NCBI GenBank assembly: GCA_036346395.1
Contig: CM070606.1
Location: forward strand, 15,672,915 to 15,736,914
DNA length: 64,000 bases
From: Hsuehochloa calcarea
Taxonomy: Eukaryota; Streptophyta; Magnoliopsida; Poales; Poaceae
Reading direction: 5' to 3'
This document shows, in pieces, positions 12,001 through 23,100 of the stretch. Every line of letters begins with the position of its first letter. Position 1 is the first letter of the stretch. Below the pieces are notes generated by a model that was not told where the DNA came from, did no database searches, and saw nothing but the letters and a program-made list of their open reading frames with translations. Made by a program: the position numbers and the translations under genes.

Positions 12001-13021
12001 GCCGGGCGACGGGAAAAAAAATCCCAGCCGATTTTCTCGAGTTTTACAAGTTCAAATGTTAATTTTTGAAATTTGGCTGGTTTTTAATCAAATTCAAACG
12101 ATTTTTATCCTGATTTTTACCGGTTTGAACGATAACCGGCCGTTCCCGGCCGGCCTGCGGGAAGTAGTCCGGTACCGGGATTCCCTTCCCAGCTTAGGTG
12201 TATGCATCTCAGGGACTCCACAGATTTGTTAACAGCCTTGCTGATTTAGAGCTAGCTTGGAAATCATTTGAGTAAAAATCCCAAATTTGAAAATGAAGAT
12301 GATCCGTTCGGAACTTTTGTATGGATTAATCATTTTGGAGATATGGCTTCATGAAGTTCCTATTGTATTGCATAGCAAATTTTGCTTTCTGTGATTGTCA
12401 TAATAAACGTTCCTTAAGCTTATTGTTGGCTCCATTGCAAAATTTCATCTTACCAAATTCAGTGCACTTGTTTAATTATTTCCAGGCTCTTGCTGTCCTT
12501 TTATTTTTTATTCTCAAAATGGATACTGATCACAGATCAGAATAAGGGTATCCTGACATAAGCTTAGTATCAGACTGTTTCATAAATGCTAGCTAAACTT
12601 CCACTTGCTGTTCTTGTTTCCCACCTTTTGTCTAATAATCTAAATTCTTAATCCCAAAATGGAGGTTGATTACAAAGAAATTGAGAATATAAGTGTATCC
12701 TGGTGGCTGGCATAAGCTTAGAAACAAACTATTTCAGAAATGTTAAGCTCGTATAGGTGCTAATGTTCTTAATATTCTAGCATGCTCATGCATGGATCTG
12801 TGGCCACAACTAATTTTTGTGGTGGTTTATTCACAGGCGCATTCATCGGTGTTTCATTAGAAGGGAACTTTGTTGCCACCCGGATGGATGCCAATGTGCG
12901 GTTTTATGGCGACCCCTATCTAACAACAAGCGATATTCTTATGGGGAATGTGGAGCAACCAAATGCAGCTAAATTTCTGTACAAAGCGTTAGATGATCTT
13001 TACTCGAGCCTTGGGTGTTAG
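9038..13021 (+). CDS. FYVE and SYLF (Ysc84) domain protein, two apparent 1-bp frameshifts
   Basis: Four exons: 9038-9951, 10057-10256, 10870-11065 and 12837-13021, all with GT-AG borders. About 498 residues are expected if the frame is continuous. Residues about 185-255 form a FYVE zinc finger with all signatures: WLPD, GRHHCR, RVCDAC and four CxxC pairs. FYVE domains bind phosphatidylinositol 3-phosphate on endosomes. Exons 2-4 encode the SYLF domain (PEKSIPHAVLGGASGLAIL, VGGELMDFIIVL, AGDKGSG, FYGDPYLTTSDILMG), a lipid/actin-linked module found after FYVE in a conserved plant family. Two single missing bases break the frame: near 9932-9935 (CC where CCC is expected) and at 10190-10191 (AA where AAA is expected). 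Both lie in homopolymers inside otherwise perfectly conserved coding sequence. The start at 9038 precedes a second in-frame ATG at 9044 with good context. Either a recent pseudogene or assembly error. Confidence 0.88.
11189..11748. mobile_element. hAT-type MITE in intron 3
   Basis: A 560-bp AT-rich element with imperfect inverted ends, CAAGGTTGCCAGAATC at 11189 and, reversed, CAAGGTTCTCAGAATC at 11748. It is flanked by a perfect 8-bp target duplication ATTGCAAC (11181-11188 and 11749-11756). An 8-bp TSD and ends starting with CA indicate a hAT-family non-autonomous element. No coding capacity. Confidence 0.88.
11912..12192. mobile_element. hAT-like MITE with partially duplicated left end
   Basis: The ends are related: CAGGGAAAAAATTCCCGG at the left and, reversed, CTGGGAAGGGAATCCCGG at the right. 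The flanks are CTCAGGTG (11904-11911) and CTTAGGTG (12193-12200), an 8-bp TSD with one mismatch. The left end together with its flank is present twice, 52 bases apart (element start at 11912 and again at 11964). The interior contains GGTAACCGG-type palindromes. It lies in intron 3 of the FYVE-SYLF gene. Confidence 0.7.
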
Positions 13022-13884
13022 TTGTAAAGCTCAACTGTATATATTTAATTTGATATCGATTGTAGCTAGCTGTATCAGTTCCCAGAATGCTTGTCATTTT
13101 AACGGGCAGGGCTTGCTCCGTTGGCACGAATCAAAGGCCGTATAGACAAGTACAGCGTGCTGTCCCAGGATGGAAGTCTGAAAAGTCGATGGCTTTTGTC
13201 ATGTAAGTGCACAAAATTATGAAATACCATAATTTCTGATGTTTTACATAGAATGTGATATGTTGATTTTTGTCTAAAGAAAAGGGCAAGAGAACAATCG
13301 AAAATTATAAAAGAAAAAGGCTATAAAGTAAACAAGTAGCACACTGTTGCTTTACACCAGCTTTAACAGTACTTCCTCCGACTGTATTCCACCTGTATTA
13401 CGGTACTTCCTAGCGATTGCAACGTTCTACAGTTCGCTCGCATCTCTTCGCAGCGCAGCACCTCCCTCCCTTGCTCTCGCAAGCACTTTATCGGGCAAAT
13501 GGGCTACGATGACATGGGCTGGCCAAGATGTTTGCTTGGGCCCAGGGAAGTTCACGGGCAAAGCGGTCACGGGTAGGTGCATGTCTCCATGCCCATGTCT
13601 GATTACCCATCGGGCACGACATTGCTCTCATGAAAATACCACGGGATTGGCATAAAATCAGAAGATTTTTGTCCCCGGCTAATCGGGTTATCAGAAAAAA
13701 TTATCATCCCTAGTTGAATGGGGGAAAATGTTCCCGTTCTTTGGGTCGTCGGTGGTGTAGAAGACCGCAATACGAATATGTTCTGCTCCACAAACACGCC
13801 ACCAGCAATGGCCGGACTGACGGCCTTTGCGTGGAGTAAAAGTGAGCGTCCAGAGTCACGATTGTACCCCCGATGTGCCGAAGC
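13022..13884. other. 3' UTR and intergenic DNA
   Basis: Begins with the 3' UTR of the FYVE-SYLF gene. From about 13370 the composition changes to GC-richer sequence with no convincing frame. The apparent open frames at 13347-13655 and 13718-13969 have no recognisable content; the latter overlaps the antisense kinase fragment. Confidence 0.45.
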
Positions 13885-14493
13885 CATGACGTGGGCGTTG
13901 CCGTCCGGCATGGTCTTGGCCAGTCCAGAGTCGGCGATGCGCGCGCGGCTCCATGTCGTCGTCAAGTAGGATGTTGGCTAGCTTAAGACCGTGGTGGATG
14001 ATCTGTGGCTGCTGCACACGACGTGCATGTACTCAAGCCCGGCCCGCCGCTGCTCTCGCCTCTCGGCGTCGGGTCAGCGACATTGTAAGAAATTTTTATC
14101 CGAGAGTAGCGATAACACCGGTTTTTACTGGTTATTGGGAATTACGGACGAAATTTTTTAATTAAAATTTGAATTTTTCAGATGTAAAGATGAAATTTAT
14201 CTAAATTTTGAATTTAAATTTGAATCCGGATGAAAATTAAATAAATCCGAATTTTTTTTTGCCCAGTACCAGTATAAATTTTATCGGACCCCACAGATAT
14301 CACCGGTAACTAGCGGTTACCAGCGAAATTTTAGCGATATAATTTTCATCGGTCAGGTTGCCTGCTGCGCAGTATGCCGTCGTTGTCGTTCCCGAACTCG
14401 TATACGAGGTAGCTCATGGCAGTCCGGCCACGGCACGTGCACAGCCAGCGGCACGAGGTTGCGGTGCCGGATGTGGCCAATGGTGCGGATCGT
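13885..14493 (-). pseudogene. Receptor-like kinase fragment, SOBIR1-like
   Basis: Read on the - strand, 14350-14493 gives IRTIGHIRHRNLVPL, then AVHVPWPDCHELLVYEF, and 13885-14085 gives GLEYMH, LKLANILLDDDMEPRARI and ADSGLAKTMPDGNAHVM. This is the order of kinase subdomains IV-VII. The spacing and wording (IGHIRHRNL, RPDCHxLVYEF, PANxLLDDDME) match SOBIR1, the LRR receptor-kinase adaptor of receptor-like proteins in plant immunity. It is clearly dead: a ~250-bp insertion splits the two parts, several frameshifts occur, the activation-loop DFG reads DSG, and both the extracellular LRRs and the C-lobe are absent. Beyond 14493 the sequence changes abruptly to retrotransposon-like DNA. Confidence 0.7.
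14095..14345. mobile_element. Short AT-rich insertion (probable MITE) in the kinase fragment
   Basis: About 250 bases with CCGGT/ACCGG motifs near both ends and an AT-rich centre interrupt the kinase homology. GGTCAG occurs on both sides (about 14075 and 14346) and may be part of the target duplication. The ends are only weakly inverted, so the exact borders are uncertain. The style resembles the hAT-like MITE at 11912-12192. Confidence 0.45.
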
Positions 14494-17421
14494 ACACTTC
14501 CATAGATGTGCGATTAAGTGATTATCACAATACTTTTACAAAACTCCAACTTAACTCAGTTATGCATGTTAAGATTTCACTACCGAATGGTTACATTCAC
14601 CACAGTCAGAGCCCCCTCTTGTGCCATGTGAATCTACCCGTACATCTCGGAATCCACACAACACACGGCAGAACCAAAATCAAGACATTACTAATTAATT
14701 AGCTAGGTTCATTCTATACTGGACATGTCGTTGTACGATTAAGCCCAGATCGATGGCGCACCAAGTTAAATCCTTAGTGATTACTCAGACAAGACAACCT
14801 CATCCAAAATATACTACCGCACCCCTTTACTGCACGATCATTCACCCCGAGTAGGAAAATATTTTTGTTCAACCAGGCCAAATGGCATCCTTTGCCTTGG
14901 CACAATAATTTTTACAATAGTGGTCTCGCACCATAGTTCTATATATCATTAAGTCAATTTATCATGAATAATCTTGTGAAAACGAGCCCACTGTACAACT
15001 AATCATGGATAAACGTAACTACGTTTCCTATGTTGGTATTAAAAATATGTCTAACCTAAATAATCCCTTTCTATGGTTTCAAAGGATACATGGCATCCAC
15101 AAGTTTTCAAGGGGCATAATATCAATTAGATAATTAGCTATTCCCGAAAAAATTTGATATAAAATTAGCATGCATGTTGATATAAAATAATATAATTTTA
15201 GCAATAATGGGTACAACATGATCAAAAGTCTACGACTTGCCTTCGTCGAAGGATGGAGATACTCCTGCAGACTGAGCCAAGCCGGCCTCGACCATGACGA
15301 AATCTAAATGCACAAAACGAAACGAATAAATAACAGAAAAACAAATAAAATCTAAAAATTATAAAATTAGCACCAATAGAGAGATATTGAATTTATATGA
15401 ATTTAGGAATAATAATCGACTGATTCGGAGTTCATACGAAAGAGAACGAACTCCCGGAAGTTTATCAGAATTGAAAATTCCAAGAAATTGAGAAGGAGAG
15501 TAATATTCTTGAAATATTCCATTCTAATTTTGTAATGCAAAAATATTTAGTATGACACAAGGAGCCCAAATGTTAGCGGGAGAGATAGAAAGGGATAGAG
15601 TATGACATGTGGGTCACAATTGTCATTGACTCAATGCAATACATAGACATCACACAGAACAGAGGAGGTGCTAGCGACACGGGAGCGGCGGCGTGGGGTG
15701 GCCGGCCGATGGCCAATATGGAACCCCGGAGTGGTTCCCTACCTATGGGTGGCGGCGACGCTGCCGGAGGGGCATGGGAACGGCGATGGCAGCTCTGGCG
15801 GCGGAGGCGGCGCGCAGGGGCGCAATGGCGGCGGGTGAGTCAGGGGCGGTCGGGGAATGACCGAGGCAACGAGGCGATAGTGCCAACAACATTGGAGAAG
15901 GCGGCGACAGTGGTGGCTTGGTCCGGGGACAATGCGATCGAGAGGAGGTGGGGATGGGTAGAAGAAAATCGTGAACACAACATGACGCGGTCCAAGCGGC
16001 ATGGAGCTCACCGGATAAGAAGATCGGGCGATGGGGGAGTTTTGCCCTAGAGGAAGAAACGGTGAAATCCGACGATGAACTGCAACCAAAAGCGAAATTG
16101 ATTGATGGGAAATGATCACTGGGTATGAGAACACAACGTGATGTGGTTAGAACATCAAGAATCTCACCGGAATGATGGGAACGCGGAATGGGGGTGGCTG
16201 CTGGCGCTCGGGAAGACGGCAATTTCGGCGATGACGATGCTCGGCTGACAGAGGGAGTTCGAGGGGAGAGTGAAGGGGTGAGAGAGGTGATGATTCATGT
16301 ATACAAAGGCTCGGGCAAGAATTCAAACGACGGGAACGCGAACGCGAACGTGATCAACGACGTCGTAAATGGCTCATTTCAGAATTGCTTGAAACGACAA
16401 CAATGAATGGCACGACAACAGAAAATTCAAAGCACGGTTATGGTGGAGGCGTAATGACGTGGACGGTGCGGGAATGCGGTGTTCATGGCGTGACGCGGAC
16501 ATGGCTGGCTCCGGTACGGCTTGACATGGCGCGGCGCAGGCAGGCACGTGACTCGGGTGCGGCCAGGTGCAGGCAGGCACATGATGGTGACTGGCGCAAG
16601 CTGGTCAATTTTTTTTTGGATCGGGCTCATTGTTAGATTTCCAACGAGCAAAGAACGTCGAAAATGGACACCATATACAAAAGTTATACCCGTTTTACTG
16701 AAGGTGTCCTCTGAAATAGAATCCTACTCGGACTCGAATTCGTCCTGGGTTCAAATTTAAAACTGTTATATCTTCCGATCACGATGGCCAAACTTGCTGA
16801 TTTTTTGTGTGGAAGCTTGTGGCTATATGTAGAAGTACTTCACCAATTTGCATTGGTTTTGGTGACAGCTTCACGCACTTTTCAATTTTCGAGAAGGTGA
16901 GCACTGTTTTGTCCTTCAGTTTTTCTTCTCTTTTTTTCCTTTTGTTTTTCTTCTCTTTTTTTTGTCCTTTGGCAAATCCGAATTTGGTTAGGGATGGAAC
17001 CCTAGTTGCCGTGGTAGAGAGAAGGAAGCGGCTTTGGTGACCGCGGCAGGGGGTGGCTACGGTGGCAGGAGGTTTCGATGGCTGCGGCAGCGAGTGACAG
17101 CGGCGGCAGGGCACTTGTTTGCCGCGGCAGTGAGATGCAGCGGCGACAGGGTGCGTTGATTGTCGTGGAAGCGAGAGGTGATGATGACCTACAGTAGGAA
17201 ACAAAGCACAATAGAAGCAAACTAGACAACGACCAACTAGACTCACACTAGAACTAGAAATCAGCACTTACACGACCATGCAACCAAAAAATGAACGATG
17301 CAAATTACTGACAAGAAAAATTGCAGGCATAGACTGGTTTGGAACAGATGTATTAACCCTTTTTTATTTTTTTGTGGTTTTTGTGGACTATAGGTAAAAA
17401 AATTCTGACCTATCAACTTGT
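14494..17421 (-). mobile_element. Interior of a degraded LTR retrotransposon, no recognisable protein
   Basis: Lies on the interior side of the - strand LTR at 17436-18002 and its primer-binding site. It contains a GC-rich island (15660-16330), several G- and C-biased open frames on both strands and a T-rich tract, but no gag, protease, RT or integrase motif. This fits a large non-autonomous derivative. No second LTR is found, so the left end is truncated and the boundary at 14494 is only where kinase homology stops. Confidence 0.4.
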
Positions 17422-17433
17422 GCTCTGATACCA
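17422..17433 (-). other. Primer-binding site for reverse transcription
   Basis: On the - strand the sequence reads TGGTATCAGAGC, complementary to the initiator tRNA-Met 3' end. It is separated from the adjacent LTR by two bases (17434-17435). Confidence 0.8.
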
Positions 17434-17435
17434 CC

Positions 17436-18002
17436 TGATGCAACAATAGGTGTCCCAATCTTTCGATAAGAATGATAATTTGATTTGAGGAGACAACTCT
17501 CACGATTCGGCTACCAATCATACACGACCAATATGCCCGATAATCGCTGAACCAACTCCGAGATTGTTATCAACCTTGCTAGAAGCACGATTGATCTGAT
17601 CATGAAGATCAATTCATGCAAGCAATCGAAGAACAAGCAAGAATGAGAGATAAGCAATCTGAAATTACGAATTGGAATAAGTATGATGTTGAAAAGTGGG
17701 GTTCTGAAAAACAATATCGCTGTTGTACTCGTCGAACAAGAGGACAATATATAAAGTAACATAAAATAAACTTCAATCTAACAAAACCGAGTTTGAGCAA
17801 AGGGGCAGCGGCTCCTATAAGAGAAAACCAGGAAATCAAATAAAACAATATTTTGAGTTTAATTGAAGTTTGATTTACTCATATTAAGTTATTTTTTTAT
17901 TTCTTTTGAAATTCCAAATTAAGTTTTTAACCAATCAAGAAAATTCAAGTGATTATTTTTATTTTAAAAATAACAAAAAGACGTGAAAATTGGGATGTTA
18001 CA
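17436..18002 (-). repeat. LTR (567 bp) of a - strand LTR retrotransposon
   Basis: In - strand sense it starts TGTAACATCCC at 18002 and ends GTTGCATCA at 17436, giving the canonical TG...CA ends, with the primer-binding site directly inside. No second copy is found in the window, so the element is truncated. Confidence 0.75.
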
Positions 18003-18206
18003 ATTGTAAAAAAGTTAAAAGCAAAATGGGAGTGTATTTTGTTTAACTGTAATAAGCATGTCATGTATTTGAAACATCTCAGTGTCCTGAACTCCTGATT
18101 CTGCAATAGTCCATTTTTCCAATTATTGCTTGCCTTAATTTCTCACTTGCACATTGTTTTCCCTCTTTTTCCGAATGAAATTTCGTCCAAATTTTATAGG
18201 GATTGT

Positions 18207-19075
18207 CAACAAAATGAATAAAACTTAAGTGCAATTGGGATATATCCTGGTGATTAATAACTGATGGTGAACTTCTTTGAACAGGGATTGTAATAGCTTC
18301 ATTTATGAGCATGTAATCTGCATTCAGATGAGCAAAACCATCTTGGCCGCCACAGCTAGGCCCGCTACTGTGCCCGGTAAACCAGAGCCATCCCAGGCGT
18401 GCGCCGCCACGACGCCCCGTCTCCCCGCCGCCGCGCTGCGCCTGGACCGGCCGCCTCCTCCTCCTTTCCTCTGCCCCCACCTGGCTTCCCCGCGTCCGGT
18501 CGCTGCCACGCCTCGCCCAGGCCGGCCTCCTCTCCTCTACACCGGTGTCCTCCCTCGCCGGTCATGCCCCGGGCCGTGTAGCGCGCTAGGCACAGTACTG
18601 TGCGTGCCAGGCCAAGCCGCTGGAACGTGGTGCTTGGCACCTCCGATCAAGCCGTACCAACCTAGCCCAGCTACAGCTCATGTCATGCCGTGCCGTGGGC
18701 AATCAGGCCAACAAGCCCATACTTCAGGCCGGACCGAGCGGCACAGTCCATTTGGTCGCCTCTAGACTTAGGAGAAAGAGAAGATTATGGATTGGGAGGA
18801 AGAACCTTACGAGAGACTAGACTAATACATTGTTCTTCTTACTTGATTGACAATAGATACATTATATCCCTTTTACAGGAATCGCGAACAAAATGAATAA
18901 AATAACATCATTAGACAGTTCAATGGTACCAGTCTGATGAGATCACATAAAGAAGTTACGTGCAATTGGGATATCTCCTTGTGATTAATAACTGCTGGTG
19001 AAGTTCTTTGAACAGGGATTGTAATACCTTCATTTATGAGCATGAAATCTGCATGCAAATGAGCAACAGAACAAT
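18207..19075. repeat. Direct duplication of the NLR terminal exon region
   Basis: About 130-180 bases around GTGCAATTGGGATAT, GATTAATAACTG and GAACAGGGATTGTAATA occur at 18207-18341 and again at 18889-19075 with roughly 90 percent similarity. Each copy has a GCAG splice-acceptor-like border when read on the - strand (near 18325 and 19055). They look like two copies of the last, mostly untranslated exon of the NLR gene, separated by a GC-rich insertion. Confidence 0.7.
18342..18780. other. GC-rich insertion between duplicated exon copies
   Basis: About 440 bases, strongly C-rich on the + strand, with motifs such as CGGGCCGTG and GTGCCAGGCC. The open frames on both strands (for example 18277-18765 and 18324-18640) are low-complexity Pro/Ala/Arg products of composition. 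Origin not recognised, possibly a transposon piece. Confidence 0.35.
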
Positions 19076-20189
19076 TGGATGTGACAACAACCGGAAGCAA
19101 GATCTTTAGGATGTAATAACAAATGGAATAAACAAATTGGAATAGCGCTGAACTTACTTCTTTAGCATACACTGTGCCATCAATTTTTATGTAAGGAACA
19201 TGGCGGATGACGGGATAATCCTCTCCAGATCTAGTCAAGCATCTTCTGCTCAACTCCGGGCAATCACGAATCACAAATAGCATAAGAGAAGTGAAATTTT
19301 GAAGAAACATTGGCAGCTTCTTCAGTTCTGTACAGTCCACAATTGACAAATACTGAAGAGAGGAAGCAGCAGATTGAAAGCTTGTAGGAAAACCAACCAA
19401 CTTTTGAAGGTTAACAACGTTGAGTGTGTGAAGGCCCCGCAATCCACTCAAGGCTTCCCTTGGTTGCATTAAATCTAATTCTTCACAATCTATAAGCACC
19501 AACTTCTGAAGTGCGGAGAGCTGCTTCATGCTAGAGGGGAGAGAAACCAACTTCGGACAATTGAAGATGTGCAACTCTCGGAGGGCGGCGAGGCTGCCTA
19601 GTCCCTCTGTTAATGTTGTTAACTCAACACAGAACTCTAAGGTTAGAAATGTCAAGGAAGTCCAACCGCGAAGACCGTCTTCTGGTAATTACTTCTGCTG
19701 TGATGTGAGGTTCAAGAATTTCAGACTCACAAGTCGATGCGCATACCTTGGCAGCTCCTCTAATTGGTCGCATCGAGCAAGATGAAGTGTTTGTAGATTC
19801 ACCAACTTACAGAGCGAACTTGGTAGGGATTTAATTTTCCTGTTCCATTGTAGATCCAGGTACCTTAGGTGCTTTAAATTTCCAATGGAGCTAGGTAATT
19901 CTTCGAAGTCGACATCAGAAAAAATCAGGACACGTAAGAGCGTGAAGGTTGACAAGATGTCTTCAACAAAGGCTTTACTCACAGTGCCATAATTTTGAAT
20001 GCTTGCAAATGTCCTTGCCTTGTTTGCTTTTTCTCAATTGCTTAGGGAATTTGAGCTCAACTGTGAAGTCTACACTGTCCAACACTAGATGCTTAACCTT
20101 TTCAGGGACAAGAACCTTTTCACAACTAACAATAGCTTGCTCCTTTTGTGATACAAGTGTTGCTAGATCATGGACAAGATCATGCATTT

Positions 20190-23100
20190 TGTTAGAAATG
20201 TTAGAGATATATATTAGAGATAGAATAGGACTCTAGATATTATTTGTTTTCCTTATCTGTAACATCTTCTTGTGTATATATATTGGCCCATTGGCCTCAT
20301 ATTGAATACAAGCGATATTCATAACATGGTATCAGAGCGTACCTAGGGTTTCCTGTCGCTTCGCTTGTCACGCCGCCGCCTCTCAGATCCAATCTGGAGG
20401 TTGCTGCTCGTCGTCATCCTTGACGACTCCTTACCCGCCGCCGCCTCCCCACGCTCGAAGCCACTGGACACCTCGTCCTGCGGCTCGCCCACGAGCCGTG
20501 TTCGCACCGGATCGCTTGCCGCTCGCAGCCGGCCGCCTCGTCGCTCTTGGTGCCGCCGCCTCTGACCCAGAAGCGCCGCCGACCGCCTCCGGCTCGGAGC
20601 TTCTCCGAAGCGCTCGCTCCTCCCGGTCGCTCGGGCGACTTGGACTCGGACGCGCGCGCGATCTCTCGATAAGCCGTCGCCGTCCCTCTCGCGAGGCGGA
20701 GGCTCCTCGTCCGCCGACGGAGGCGACGAGCTCCACCTCCTCGATAAGTCGTCGCCGTCCCCCGCTGAGGCGGAGGCTCCTCGTCCGCCGGCGAGGCGCC
20801 GCCCGACGCAGGGATCGGTTACCTCGCCGCTCGCTACCGCGAGCCGCCGCCCGGGAAGCCGCGAGGGCATTCTTTGCCGCCATTGCGTGCCGCCGCTGAA
20901 GCTGCCGCCGTCGCCTCCCGCCGCGAGACGCCGCCGCCGCGAGCCGCCGCCGCCCGCCGCGAGCCGCCGCCGCCGCCGCCGCTAAGGCCTCCACGCCGCC
21001 ATCGCAGGGGAGAAAACCTAACTTCCTCCTCGCCTGCTTGGGCGTTGGGCGGGCCGGCGTTCGGCCGCTTAAAAGAAAGAAACCGAGAAAAAAAACGTCG
21101 TCTAATCGCCGCGCCGCCTATTAGACTACGTTACCTTGGTCGCCGCGCCGTCCAGCGCCGCCTACCAATGGGCACCGTTTCCGTGCTCGCCGCCCGTACC
21201 GCTACACGCCAAGACACCGCCTCCTCCGATGGTCGCCACGGTGGTGGTGGCCGCCCTTTATCTGGCGGTGGTCGTCCTCGCTGCTCCTACCGCGACAAGT
21301 TCGGCCACATTGAGTCCCAGTGCTACCAGAAACAGCGGCATATTTCACGCCGTTCTTCTCCTAGCACTGGCATTGGTACTTCTACATCGACGTCTGCATC
21401 GACTACTTCCGCGTTTTCTCTCGAGCGAGGAGATAGCCGGACCGGCGACTACTTGCCGCTTCGCAGTTCTTCCTCGGCAGTGTTCTGCGAGTTCTGCGCG
21501 ATCGACTCTTGCACCGAAACCACCTCCTACGATCAGTACCTCCCGTGGATCCTTGATTCCGAGCATCCTTCCACATGACTTCCGATTTATCCACTCTATC
21601 TTTGTTACACCTCTTGATTCCCCGCCGCTGTACTTACTGGCGATGGTACCTCTCTTTCTGTCTCGGTCGAGGACCTCTTAGCAACTCATCTTTTCATGTT
21701 CCTTCATTGCTCATGTTCCTCGCCTAACCATGCGACTTCTTTCTCATTGGACGATTCATCGACCTTGGTTATCGGATCATTCTCGACTCGACTCTTGTTG
21801 TGTTCGGGACCGCCACACAGGAGCTCGTTGGTTCAGCCCTCGGCGCCTTGACTCTCGGCGTCTCTGGGAGCTTGAGTGGCTTCACCTTCCTTCCGCTGCC
21901 CCTGTCGCCGCCAGTCTCTCCGCTTCAGCTACTCCGTCTACCGGCTCTTTCCAGCAGTGGCATCACCGTCTTGGTCATCTGTGTGGATCTCGTCTGTCAT
22001 CCTTAATTCGCCGTGGTCTTCGGGATCATCTCGGGTGACGTCTCTTTAGATTGTCGGGTGTAAGTTAGGCAAACAGATTCACTTCCTTATCCTCATAGTG
22101 AGTCAGTATCTCAGCGTCCTTTTGATCTTATTCATTCTGATGTTTGGGGTCCGGCTCCCTTCGTTTCGAAAGGGGGTCATCGATACTATATCATATTTAT
22201 AGATGATTTCTCTCGCCACACTTGGATATATTTCACGCCTTCTCGTAGTGAGGTCTTGTCCATCTATAAACAGTTTGCCACCATGGTTCGCTTTGATTCT
22301 CCACTCCTATTCGTGTTTTTCGTGGTCGACTCTGTGGCGAGTACCTCTCTCATCACCCACGCAGTTTCCTTATCGGCGAGGCACTCTCGCCGCCTTCTGT
22401 GTCTGGTGCTCATGCTCGAATGGTGTTCTTGGCGCAAGCATCGTCACCTTCTTGAATCGGCTCGTGCCCGATGATTGCCGCTCTATTCCACCTCACTTTT
22501 GGCGGAGGTCGTTTCCATCGCCACCTATCTCGCCAACATCCGGCCTTCTTACGCTCTTGAGGCGCAATCCCTATTGAGCGCCTCTGTGGTCTCCTCCCGA
22601 CTACTCGCCTTCGTCGTTTGGCTGCGTTTGCTACGTTCTCCTCGCCCCTCGAGAACGCACCAAACTGACTGCTCAGTCTGTTGAGTGTGTCTTTCTAGGA
22701 TACAGTGCCGAGCACAAGGGCTATCGGTCTTTGGGATCTGTTGGTCGACGGATGCGGATTTCTCGGGACGTCACTTTCGGCAGTCTCGTCCCTTCTACCC
22801 ACGTCATGTCTCTCCTTCGGCTTCCTCTGGAGTCTCTGTTTTTGACTTTTCCGGATACACCTATCTCTGTCTTGCCCTCGTCCACCCGTCCCACTGAGTC
22901 TCCACATATTTCTCCTTTGGCCTCTCCGCCATTGTCGCCGCCTGCTTCGTCTCCTGCGGCTCCTCAGGCTCCCCCCACTACACTCGTCTACACTCGTCGA
23001 CCTCGCATTGATGATCTTCCGGATGAGCCCACTTCTCCCGATGTTTCATCTTCTTCTGATGCTTCATCTTCCCCTGATGGGCCGTCTTCTCCCCGCTACG

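Noticed and set aside
15607..16222. Possible gene in the GC island at 15.6-16.2 kb
   Set aside because: Three frames are open on opposite strands, none has a recognised domain, and the region lies inside a retrotransposon remnant.
16779..17267. Lys-rich antisense open frame
   Set aside because: Antisense of a T-rich tract plus GC-rich repeats inside retrotransposon leader DNA. No recognisable domain.
18277..18765. Possible proline-rich protein
   Set aside because: Low-complexity translation of a C-rich insertion with an antisense frame of equal length. No start context or conservation visible.
20420..20994. Overlapping GC-rich open frames at the copia 1 gag start, both strands
   Set aside because: Composition-driven (CCG/GCC repeats). 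Only the + strand is in retrotransposon sense and even there no gag motif is clear until the zinc knuckle at 21280.
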